This document shows positions 50,325-57,593 of a stretch of DNA of 64,000 bases, piece by piece. Source of the DNA: Moduliflexus sp964602655 (GTDB lineage: Bacteria > Moduliflexota > Moduliflexia > Moduliflexales > Moduliflexaceae); assembly GCA_964602655.1 (NCBI GenBank), contig CAZRSF010000008.1:48815-112814 (forward strand), read 5' to 3'. The stretch's first letter is position 1. The number at the start of each line of letters is the position of its first letter. Below the pieces are notes generated by a model. That model had not been told where the DNA came from and ran no database searches. It worked only from the letters and a program-made list of their open reading frames with translations. Made by a program: the position numbers and the translations under genes.

Positions 50325-51245
50325 ATGGCTGACATCGCAGTTGATGTGAAAAATTTGCGCCGGACGTTCGGCGAATTCGTGGCGGTGGATACGCTCAATC
50401 TTCAGGTGAAAAAGGGGGAAATCTTCGGTTTCCTCGGTCCGAACGGTTCCGGCAAATCCACGACGATCCGCATGTTGTGCGGCCTGCTTATGCCAACAAG
50501 CGGCGGCGGCACGGTCGGCGGCTTCGATGTGCTGAAGCAGCCGGACGCCATCAAACAACGGATCGGCTACATGTCGCAGAAATTTTCGCTCTACAATGAA
50601 TTGACAGTAGAAGAAAATATCAATTTTTTCGCCGGAATTTACGGCGTACCGAAACAGAAGCGCAAGGAACGCAAGGAATGGGCGCTGGAAATGGCCGAAT
50701 TGCAAGACCGGCGGCGCTCGATTACCGCGACGCTGGCGGGCGGCGTGAAGCAGCGCTTGGCGCTGGGCTGTGCGATTCTGCATGAACCGCCGATTATCTT
50801 TCTCGATGAGCCGACTTCCGGCGTTGATCCGATTTCGCGGCGCAATTTCTGGAGCTTGATTTACGGGCTATCGCGGCAAGGCACGACCATTTTCATCACG
50901 ACGCACTACATGGACGAAGCGGACTATTGCGACCGGCTCGCGCTGATTTATCGCGGCAAGCTGATTGCCGAAGGCACGCCGGGCGAATTGAAGCACTCGT
51001 ATATGCGGCACAGCATTTTGGAAATCGAAACCGATCAGTTGGTGCCGACGCTGACGCTGTTGAATCAACAGGGCGTCGAAGCCGCGATTTTCGGCAGCGC
51101 GCTCCATGCGACCGTAGATAACGCGGAACAGCGCATCCCCGAACTCCGCGAATTGATTGCCAAACAAGGCATTTCCGTCCTGCGTATCGAACAAATCGTG
51201 CCATCGCTGGAAGACGTGTTCGTCTCCCTGATCGAGGTGGCGTAA
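50325..51245 (+). CDS. ABC exporter ATPase, second subunit
   Basis: This is a 306-residue ABC-2-type ATPase. Walker A is GPNGSGKST (about 40-48), Walker B IIFLDEPTSGVDP. The signature reads TLAGGVKQRLAL, with Ala in place of Ser at the second position, a mild deviation from LSGG. With the first ATPase it would form the heterodimeric motor equivalent to the two cassettes of YbhF. It is followed by a composite repeat before the permease gene. Confidence 0.92.
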   Translation: MADIAVDVKNLRRTFGEFVAVDTLNLQVKKGEIFGFLGPNGSGKSTTIRMLCGLLMPTSGGGTVGGFDVLKQPDAIKQRIGYMSQKFSLYNELTVEENINFFAGIYGVPKQKRKERKEWALEMAELQDRRRSITATLAGGVKQRLALGCAILHEPPIIFLDEPTSGVDPISRRNFWSLIYGLSRQGTTIFITTHYMDEADYCDRLALIYRGKLIAEGTPGELKHSYMRHSILEIETDQLVPTLTLLNQQGVEAAIFGSALHATVDNAEQRIPELRELIAKQGISVLRIEQIVPSLEDVFVSLIEVA

Positions 51246-51247
51246 TG

Positions 51248-51542
51248 GTTTATCACCCCCAGCCCCCTCTAAATCAGGATGGGGGGGGTAGTTCTTGTAT
51301 CTCGTTGAAAACATGCATTTTTTAGCTCCGTAGGAGCGTGATATGTGTAGCAAACAGCCCCTTCGCCCCCGTTCGTGAGTCCCGTAGGGACGGCATATTT
51401 CGCCCCTACGGGGCTTACAGCGAACTCGTTGGGGCTTCCGTACTACACATATCGCGCTCCTATGGAGCTATAACCATCAATTTTTCAATATGATACAAGA
51501 ACTTAACAGCCCTGCTAAATCAGGAGGGGGCTGGGGGTGATA
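51248..51542. repeat. Composite nested inverted-repeat element (about 295 bp)
   Basis: The outer arms (51248-51302 and about 51492-51542) carry CACCCCCAGCCCCCTC and AAATCAGGA with TTAAGTTCTTG-like ends; the inner arms carry TAGCTCCGTAGGAGCG and CTACACATATCGCG. It is non-coding and fills the gap between the second ATPase and first permease. The outer arms resemble the element at 1086-1243. Confidence 0.8.
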
Positions 51543-51556
51543 AACGTGATAACATC

Positions 51557-52669
51557 ATGAAATTCTTACGAATCAAGGCGATTGCCAAAAAGGAATTTTT
51601 TCAAATCCGGCGCGACCCGGTCAGCCTCGCCATCGTGATTCTCATGCCGATGGTGCAGTTGATTATTTACGGCTACGCGCTGACGTTCGATGTCAACAAC
51701 CTGACGACCGTCGTGCATGATCAGGACAAAAGCAGCGTAAGCCGCCAATTGGTCGCGGAATTCGAGCAGTCCGGCTATTTTACGATGACGGAGTATGTCG
51801 AAGATGGCGCAGCGTTGAATCTCGCTTTAGATTCGGGCACAGCGCAGGTCGGCCTCACGATTCCGCCGAATTTCGCGCAAGACATCAACAGCAAACGCGA
51901 GACGCAGGTCGGCATCGTCCTGGACGGCAGCAACTCCAATACTGCCGCAATTGCATCGGGCTACATTTCCGCGATCAGCCAGCGTTTCCCGCAACATCTG
52001 GCCGGGCTTGAGGTCACGCCGCTGATTGACGCGCGTCCGCGCATCTGGTATAATACCGATCTGCGCTCGAAAAACTTCCTTGTGCCGGGCTTGATTGCGG
52101 TGATTATGGCGACGGTGCTTGCGCTGCTGACCTCCATGACGATTGCGCGGGAGTGGGAACGCGGCACGATGGAACAACTGATTTCCACGCCGGTCAAGCC
52201 GATTGAAATCATTATCGGCAAGTTGATTCCGTATTTCATCATGGGACTGCTCGACCTGATTATTTCGGTGGCAATGGGCTTGTATCTGTTCGACGTGCCG
52301 ATGAAGGGGAGTTTCGGCCTGCTGTTCGGCCTGTCGTGCATCTTTTTGTTCGGCGGTGTCTGTCAGGGGATCGTGCTTTCGATCAATGCTAAAGGCTCGC
52401 AGGCGACGGCCAGCCAGTTTTCGCTGCTTTCGACCTTTTTGCCGTCCATGCTGCTCTCCGGCTTTATTTTTTCGATCAGCAACATGCCGCGCCCGCTGCA
52501 AATCGCGACGTATGCCGTCTCGGCGCGGTATTATGTCGCCATATTGAAAGGTATTTTCATGAAAGGGATCGGCCTGGAGCATCTCTGGCTTGAAACGGTG
52601 TTGTTAAGCGTGTACGGAATCGTCCTGTTTATCATCGCCAACCGGCGTTTTCAAACGCGAGTAGAATAA
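51557..52669 (+). CDS. ABC exporter permease, first subunit (YbhS-like)
   Basis: This is a 370-residue ABC-2 permease. TM1 is at about 21-42 (LAIVILMPMVQLIIYGYAL). A large periplasmic loop of about 130 residues follows, then five helices in the C-terminal half (GLIAVIMATVLALLTSMTI, LLFGLSCIFLFGGV and others). The layout RRDPVSLAIVI...EWERGTMEQLISTPV matches YbhS/YbhR drug exporters. It would pair with the next gene to make the transmembrane pore. The substrate is not predictable from the sequence; E. coli relatives export some antibiotics and sodium. Confidence 0.92.
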   Translation: MKFLRIKAIAKKEFFQIRRDPVSLAIVILMPMVQLIIYGYALTFDVNNLTTVVHDQDKSSVSRQLVAEFEQSGYFTMTEYVEDGAALNLALDSGTAQVGLTIPPNFAQDINSKRETQVGIVLDGSNSNTAAIASGYISAISQRFPQHLAGLEVTPLIDARPRIWYNTDLRSKNFLVPGLIAVIMATVLALLTSMTIAREWERGTMEQLISTPVKPIEIIIGKLIPYFIMGLLDLIISVAMGLYLFDVPMKGSFGLLFGLSCIFLFGGVCQGIVLSINAKGSQATASQFSLLSTFLPSMLLSGFIFSISNMPRPLQIATYAVSARYYVAILKGIFMKGIGLEHLWLETVLLSVYGIVLFIIANRRFQTRVE

Positions 52670-52781
52670 ACCACGAAACACACGAAATACACAAAAATTT
52701 AATGACCCTTGCGAAGGTTGCGAACCTTCGCAAGGCTAAAACGTTCATCTATTTTTTCGTGTATTTCGTGTGTTTTGTGGT
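52670..52781. repeat. Palindrome nested inside a larger inverted repeat
   Basis: The outer arms are ACCACGAAACACACGAAATA and near complement; the inner palindrome CCTTGCGAAGGTTGCGAACC (52707-52735, arms of about 14 bp) sits in the loop. It lies between the two permease genes. Confidence 0.85.
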
Positions 52782-52792
52782 GAAAAATCCTA

Positions 52793-53905
52793 ATGTTCGA
52801 ACGAATCAAACAGATTATCCTGAAAGAGTTTATTTTAGCGTTTCGCGATCCGAAAAACCGCTTTCTGATGTTCGGACCGCCGCTGATTCAATTGATGATG
52901 TTCGGTTATGTCGCCACGACCGATCTCAACAACGTGACGACCGCGTTGTACGATCTCGACTATTCGGCGCAAAGCCGCGAACTCGTCCGGCGACTCGAAG
53001 CATCGGGCTATTTCGAGATGAAATATCTGCCGGAATCGCCGGCGGAGATGCAGGATTTGATGGATCGAGGCCGCATTCTCTGCGCGATTCAGATGAACGA
53101 AGGCTTCGGGCGCGATATTCGCACCGCAACGCCGACATCGCTTCAAATTTTGTTCGACGGCACGGACTCGAATACCGCGACGCTCGCGATGAATTATGCC
53201 ACGCAGATTATCGCCCAATACGCGCAGGAACTCGCGCCGAAGAGTCAGATGCCGGCGCTGGCAAAAATCGAATTCCGCCCGCGCGTCTGGTACAATCCCG
53301 AACTCAAAAGCCGGAATTTCTACATTCCCGGCGTGATCGCGTTCATTATTTTGCTGACCTGCCTGATGCTGACTTCGATTGCGATTGTGCGCGAGCGGGA
53401 AACCGGCACGATGGAGCAGTTGATGGTGACGCCGATTCGCCCGTTAGAATTGATTCTCGGCAAAACGCTGCCGTTCGGGCTGATTTCCTTCGCGCAGATG
53501 ATTTTCATTACCATTGTCGGCAAACTCTGGTTTCATGTGCCGATTGTCGGCTCGCTCTGGCTGTTAATGCTGGGCGCGGTGTTTTATGTCTGGTCAACGC
53601 TCGGCATCGGCCTGTTCATCTCCACGATCACGCAAAATCATCAGCAGGCGGTCATGACGACGATGCTGTTCAATATGCCCGCGCTGATGCTCTCCGGCTT
53701 CATTTTTCCGATTGACAGCATGCCGAAAGTCTTTCAATATTTCACGTACATCAATCCGCTGCGCTATTTTTTGGTGATTATTCGCGGCATTTTTCTGAAA
53801 GGGAACGGCCTGGACATTCTCTGGCCGCAGATGGCGGCGTTGGCGGTGTTGGGGCTGGCAATCGTGACGATCAGCGCGTTGCGTTTCCAGAAGCGGCTGA
53901 GTTAA
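52793..53905 (+). CDS. ABC exporter permease, second subunit (YbhR-like)
   Basis: This is a 370-residue ABC-2 permease, paralogous to the preceding gene. It has the same six-helix plan with a large loop after TM1: LMFGPPLIQLMMFGYVA, GVIAFIILLTCLMLTSIAI and MLFNMPALMLSGFIFPID. It completes the exporter: TetR, adaptor, two ATPases, two permeases. A 40-bp fragment of a near-identical 3' end occurs at 55768-55808, which suggests another copy once existed. Confidence 0.92.
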   Translation: MFERIKQIILKEFILAFRDPKNRFLMFGPPLIQLMMFGYVATTDLNNVTTALYDLDYSAQSRELVRRLEASGYFEMKYLPESPAEMQDLMDRGRILCAIQMNEGFGRDIRTATPTSLQILFDGTDSNTATLAMNYATQIIAQYAQELAPKSQMPALAKIEFRPRVWYNPELKSRNFYIPGVIAFIILLTCLMLTSIAIVRERETGTMEQLMVTPIRPLELILGKTLPFGLISFAQMIFITIVGKLWFHVPIVGSLWLLMLGAVFYVWSTLGIGLFISTITQNHQQAVMTTMLFNMPALMLSGFIFPIDSMPKVFQYFTYINPLRYFLVIIRGIFLKGNGLDILWPQMAALAVLGLAIVTISALRFQKRLS

Positions 53906-53949
53906 TGACTAACTGATGTTACGCCGCAGATTCGATGCCAATGGCCGTG

Positions 53950-53980
53950 AACTCCCCTACTGGGAGGGGTTGGGGGTGGG
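53950..53980. repeat. Partial copy of the CCCCTCCCAG repeat
   Basis: ACTCCCCTACTGGGAGGGG with a following TTGGGGGTGGG stretch, similar to the outer arms at 1086 and 51248. A remnant copy after the permease genes. Confidence 0.55.
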
Positions 53981-54026
53981 TTGGGCGTTGAGAGATTGCC
54001 AGCCTCCGGCAACCCGAACGCGCCTG

Positions 54027-54228
54027 TTATGACAGCGCAAAGACAATTCGCAAGGCCATGTCAATCTGTCTGAGCGTGTCCGGGGCAATCGCGCCGCGAA
54101 TCTTGACCAGTCGAACGCGATGGTCAATTCGTCACAATGACGCATGGACGAATTTTCCCTTTTTCCGCGCCTTGCGTCGGATCGAGGTTCACGTCAATAA
54201 TCATGCCGCGTTGAAGAACTGTCGTCAT
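54027..54228 (-). pseudogene. Decayed MazF/PemK-type toxin gene
   Basis: The minus strand starts MTTVLQRGMIIDVNLDP and continues TQGAEKGKIRPCVIVTN, a MazF N-terminus, then hits a stop at 54124. A C-terminal piece in another frame (HRVRLVKIRGAIAPDTLR...ALRIVFALS) follows at once. About 130 bp of the middle and the frame are missing, so no full toxin can be made. The ATG overlaps the antitoxin stop (ATGA), the typical operon layout. The deletion removes residues that MazF needs for RNA cleavage. Confidence 0.8.
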
Positions 54229-54458
54229 TCCGGCCACTCGCGTATCGCCGCCTCAGCGAGATCGCGCAGTTCACTCTCCTCCGCATACAGCTCCGCGTAC
54301 AGCTTGGCGGATTGACGCAGCCGCGCCGCTTCGATATCGGCTTTCAGATGCTCTAACGCCGTTCGCACCATCATGCTGCGGTTTTTGAAACCGTATTGCC
54401 GGTAATGATTCAAAAAATCGAGATGTGTCTGGTCAACGCTGAATTTTGCGTCTAACAT
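54225..54458 (-). CDS. Ribbon-helix-helix antitoxin-like protein
   Basis: This is a 77-residue protein with an N-terminal ribbon-helix-helix pattern: AKFSVDQTHLDFLNHYRQYG, then KNRSMMVRTALEHL. An acidic, helical C-terminal tail (EESELRDLAEAAIRE) follows, as in antitoxins that wrap around a MazF partner. It overlaps the start of the broken toxin gene by four bases. The toxin is lost, so the antitoxin is an orphan and may persist as a regulator or neutralise toxins from elsewhere. A -35-like site lies upstream. Confidence 0.75.
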   Translation of the reverse strand: MLDAKFSVDQTHLDFLNHYRQYGFKNRSMMVRTALEHLKADIEAARLRQSAKLYAELYAEESELRDLAEAAIREWPE

Positions 54459-54536
54459 GCCGCTATCCTCCTTGATTTGAGAGGTCTTTTCACAACGAAC
54501 CATCCATCACCGCCTTTTGCCGAAACGCATGAGGAT

Positions 54537-54542
54537 TGTCAA
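54537..54542 (-). promoter_or_regulatory. -35-like element (AAAAAATCCTTGACA)
   Basis: TTGACA on the minus strand after an A-tract, about 80 bp upstream of the antitoxin start. Confidence 0.4.
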
Positions 54543-54642
54543 GGATTTTTTGGGCGGAGAAACGCGGCGGCACGGCGGACAGACGCCCCAAATAGCGTCT
54601 GCCTCTCTTCGTTTATGCGTGTTATTGCGACATCAAAACATG

Positions 54643-55558
54643 TTATATATTCCCTACCCACGCACTGGACGCCGTACTGCCCGGACTCGTGCCGCTCACC
54701 GCGACCGGCGTGACTCGAAACTGAAGAAATTTGTACGGATAACTGCCTGCGTATAGGGAGAGTTTTGTTGCTCCCGGAATCGCCGCCGCGTTCGTGCCGC
54801 TGGCGTCATCCGCGACATACCATTGATACAGCGACGTGCCTTCAGGATCGCTTTCCGCATCGGTGTAGGTGTAACGCGCACGGCAACTATCGTATCCACA
54901 GTCACAGAATTTGACGGTGGCCACTGGCGCAGCATTGGTTGGAATAACAACGACTGGCGCAGTTGGCTGCGGTTTCGGGAATGGGCCGGCGACTTCTTCG
55001 CCTTGCACCACGCCGTCCGTCACGACGCAGACGGTCTTCGTGTCGCCCGCAAAGCCGAACGCGGCGTCAACCGGCCACCAGTTTTCCGTGCTGCCGTCTT
55101 CGAGTGCGCGCAGATAGTGCGTGGCCTTGTGCTGCGTGGCGGTCGCGCTGTTCGCCGGGATCGCCGCAAACGGGACGCCTTCGGTAGAGGTGACACAGAC
55201 GCGCTCCAGCGTCGCCGTCACGCCGTCCACCGTGGTCAAACCGATTTCCCATTTCGTCGGCGTGGTCGTCTCCACGAAGACGGCATACGTGCCGCCGCCT
55301 GCGACCGTATATTCCACCTTGATCGCGCCGCTGACGGGAATATTCACCATGAAATACGTGTTGTTTTTGACATACTGACCGCCCCAGCTTGTGCTGTCGG
55401 CGCTGCCGATGATGAAGTTGTTGAGGTGTTCTGATTGAACGCGGTCTGGCGTGGTGGGTGAATCGGTGTCGCGATTGCAGCTAATTAACGCCCCCCCCCC
55501 CCGCGAGAATAATCAACGATGCAATCACTCCGAACAACTGACTGCGATGGTTCTTCAT
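54643..55558 (-). CDS. Phase-variable lipoprotein with Ig-like domain (out of frame here)
   Basis: An ATG at 55558, with AAGGAG upstream, encodes MKNHRSQLFGVIASLIILA, a signal sequence, and then meets a run of 12 G's (55491-55502). In the given sequence the frame then ends at TAG. With 11 or 14 G's it would continue ALISC (a lipobox) and join the long downstream frame, making a lipoprotein of about 300 residues. The C-terminal part contains an Ig-like region (YTYTDAESDPEGTSLYQWYV) typical of surface proteins. A homopolymer inside the signal peptide is the classical arrangement for slipped-strand phase variation. The alternative is a sequencing error in the tract. Confidence 0.7.
55491..55502. 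repeat. Poly-C/poly-G tract of 12 bases
   Basis: A homopolymer in the signal-peptide region of the lipoprotein gene. Twelve bases put the downstream part out of frame; 11 or 14 would restore it. Confidence 0.9.
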
Positions 55559-55767
55559 TCAATACTTCTCCTTCTTGAACATGTGTGTTATGTCAGGCGC
55601 GATACGCGATACGGCATGGCGGCTGCGCCCGTTCGCCGCCATGCGATGCAGTTGTTATGGCGCGGGCATGAATTGTCAAATGATTTTTGTCACTATTTTG
55701 CTCCCCGCGATAAATGGCCGGTCTCAAAGCGGAAGCAGGCTGAAGCCCGCGTTGAGGCCGCCGATCG

Positions 55768-55808
55768 TGACGATCAGCGCGTTGCGTTTCCAGAAGCGCC
55801 TGAATTGA
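55768..55808 (+). pseudogene. 3'-terminal remnant of an ABC exporter permease gene
   Basis: The last ~40 bp (encoding IVTISALRFQKRLN and stop) match the 3' end of the second permease gene at 53862-53905 almost perfectly, while upstream sequence does not. It is a truncated duplicate. The rest of the 55559-55986 gap holds repeats and no gene. Confidence 0.7.
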
Positions 55809-55814
55809 CCGCAT

Positions 55815-55842
55815 GTACGGCGAAACGACAGTTTCGCCGTAC
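55815..55842. repeat. REP-A variant 28-bp palindrome
   Basis: Half-site GTACGGCGAAACGA, a divergent member with GGC in place of GTC, next to the permease remnant. Confidence 0.8.
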
Positions 55843-55881
55843 GATTTTAACGCGCCTGACAGCTTTTTTCATGAAAATCCC

Positions 55882-55910
55882 TTGACCGCGTTTCAGAAAC
55901 AGGGTACATA
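55882..55910 (+). promoter_or_regulatory. Candidate promoter of the SIMPL gene
   Basis: TTGACC (55882-55887), preceded by GAAAATCCC, with TACATA 17 bp later, about 75 bp before the SIMPL gene start. The -10 match is weak. Confidence 0.4.
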
Positions 55911-55913
55911 AGA

Positions 55914-55944
55914 ACTGTCAGACACGTTCGACGTGCCTGACAGT
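55914..55944. repeat. PAL-B palindrome
   Basis: Arms ACTGTCAGACACGTTC and near complement, in the leader before the SIMPL gene. Confidence 0.85.
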
Positions 55945-55986
55945 TTATGAAAATCGAAACATCTCACCTTTTCAACGGAGGAATTT

Positions 55987-56733
55987 ATGACACGTTTTTC
56001 AGTAAACGCAACGCTTTTCATGTTTGCCGCTCTCCTCATGTTGTCTTCAATCGCCTACGCGGATGACGATCCGGCGCGGACGATCAGCGTCACCGGCGAG
56101 GCGGTGGTCAAAGTCGAACCGGATACCGTTGTTGCGACATTCGGCGTCGAGACGTATGATAACGAAATTGTCGCGGCGAAAGAACAGAACAAAGACGTGA
56201 TCCAAAAAGCGTTTGCCGCTGTTCGCGAACTCGGCATCGAAGAAAACGCGATCCAGACGGATCATATTTCAATCGAGCCGCGTTATAAGGATAGTTCTTA
56301 CGAACGCGGCAGCATCAACGGGTATTTCATACGCAACACATTCGCGGTGACGCTGAAAGAGCCGGAAAAACTGGAAGAATTACTGACGAAACTGCTGCAA
56401 ACAGGGATTACGTCGGTGCATGGCGTGGACTTTCAGGTCAGCGAATTGAAGCCGCATCGCGAACAAGCCCGCGAACTCGCGCTGCTTGCCGCAAAAGAAA
56501 AAGCGGAAAAAATGACGGCAGTCTTAGGGCAGAAGTTAGGACGCCCGATGCAGATTCAGGAAAATCAAAACGACTGGTGGATGGGGCGGTACGGCCGCGC
56601 CTCGTATATGAGTCAAAATGTCATGCAAAATGCCGAACCGACAGGCGGACAGGACGACATGGGCGAGAGCGTCGCGTTAGGCAAAATTTCCGTCCGCGCC
56701 AATGTGTCCGTGACGTTCGAATTGGTTGATTGA
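55987..56733 (+). CDS. SIMPL-domain (DUF541) secreted protein
   Basis: This is a 248-residue secreted protein. A signal peptide (1-25, ending AYADDD) is followed by one SIMPL domain: ARTISVTGEAVVKVEPDTVVA, then NGYFIRNTFAVTLKEPEKLEELL and ELALLAAKEKAEKM (given as short blocks). Known SIMPL/YggE-type proteins form periplasmic rings and are linked to stress tolerance. CGGAGGAATTT precedes the start. It is a single gene; the next gene is on the other strand beyond a REP-A copy. Confidence 0.9.
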   Translation: MTRFSVNATLFMFAALLMLSSIAYADDDPARTISVTGEAVVKVEPDTVVATFGVETYDNEIVAAKEQNKDVIQKAFAAVRELGIEENAIQTDHISIEPRYKDSSYERGSINGYFIRNTFAVTLKEPEKLEELLTKLLQTGITSVHGVDFQVSELKPHREQARELALLAAKEKAEKMTAVLGQKLGRPMQIQENQNDWWMGRYGRASYMSQNVMQNAEPTGGQDDMGESVALGKISVRANVSVTFELVD

Positions 56734-56809
56734 ATTATGCGTCGAGGATACCCAGCAAATCTTCGATAATTGATCTTATACCAATTGCCTTCGAATAGAT
56801 CGTAAATTG

Positions 56810-56837
56810 TACGTCGAAACTACAGTTTCGACGTACA
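56810..56837. repeat. REP-A 28-bp palindrome
   Basis: A perfect dyad with half-site GTACGTCGAAACTA, between the SIMPL gene and the small frame on the opposite strand. The remaining 56734-56870 gap has no gene. Confidence 0.92.
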
Positions 56838-56870
56838 CCGCGAATATGATCTTTCAAAAGGCAATCGGTC

Positions 56871-57053
56871 TTACAAGCTTAACTCGATTTCTAAAAATTG
56901 TCGAGGGTCTTGCTGATACAGTCCGGCTAACTGTTGCAGGGTGCGGAAACGGATGCGGTGGCTGGGCTGTTCGTATCTCGGTTCTTGTTGGGGCAGGTTG
57001 AGCAAGAGGGCTTTTTTGATGACCATCACGCGGATTTTAATTGATTGACTCAT
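56871..57053 (-). CDS. Small hypothetical protein, possibly a gene remnant
   Basis: A 60-residue frame starts 3 bp after the stop of the DHFR-like gene. It reads MSQSIKIRVMVIKKALLLNL, then a Gln/Arg-rich part (RTLQQLAGLYQQDPRQFLE). No family or motif is recognised. Tight spacing supports translation; the short length and odd end allow a fragment. Low confidence. Confidence 0.35.
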   Translation of the reverse strand: MSQSIKIRVMVIKKALLLNLPQQEPRYEQPSHRIRFRTLQQLAGLYQQDPRQFLEIELSL

Positions 57054-57056
57054 GGC

Positions 57057-57590
57057 TCAGATAATTTCATACCGTAGCAATAGCGTATCTTCGGCCAGCC
57101 GTTCGTGCGAGATCAGGCGCATCGAGCAATCGAGCCGCCCGGACGTCAAGCGTGTTCCTTCTCCGAAGATGCGCGGTTCGACGGTCATCCACAATTCATC
57201 AATGAGGCGCTGCGCCAAAAACAGCGTATAGACATCACTCCCGCCGAGAATCGCGCAACGACGTTTCCGGCGCTGTTGCAATTCAGCCAGAATCGTCTCC
57301 GGCGGCGCATCCGTGAATTCAAGCATCTCAGGCTGGCGGAGCGCGGCATATTTCTCTGGCGAACGCGTTAACACAATCCTGAGCCGTTCAGCCGTGAGAT
57401 GTCGCACAATCGCCGCATGACTGACTTCGAATGTCTTCGATCCGAAGATACAGCAATCGAAATCGGCTAACGCGGCCTGAAAAAACCGTTGATCCGCCGA
57501 TGACGCAAATGCCGTGCCTTTCCGGTCGTGCTGCGTAATACACCCATCGAGCGACATGGCAGCAAGGGCGATCACCCGCATCTTTTCCAT
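57057..57590 (-). CDS. Dihydrofolate reductase-family protein (RibD C-terminal type)
   Basis: This is a 177-residue protein of the DHFR/RibD-C fold. MRVIALAAMSLDGCI at the start, FDCCIFGSKTFE (NADPH-binding region), CAILGGSDVYTLFL and LIDELWMTVEPRIFGEG follow the family order. It could reduce a pteridine or a riboflavin precursor, but many such proteins are of unknown substrate. It follows the cyclic-nucleotide-binding protein by 3 bp on the same strand, so cotranscription is likely. The start is MEKMRVI; the second Met is also possible. Confidence 0.88.
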   Translation of the reverse strand: MEKMRVIALAAMSLDGCITQHDRKGTAFASSADQRFFQAALADFDCCIFGSKTFEVSHAAIVRHLTAERLRIVLTRSPEKYAALRQPEMLEFTDAPPETILAELQQRRKRRCAILGGSDVYTLFLAQRLIDELWMTVEPRIFGEGTRLTSGRLDCSMRLISHERLAEDTLLLRYEII

Positions 57591-57593
57591 GTG

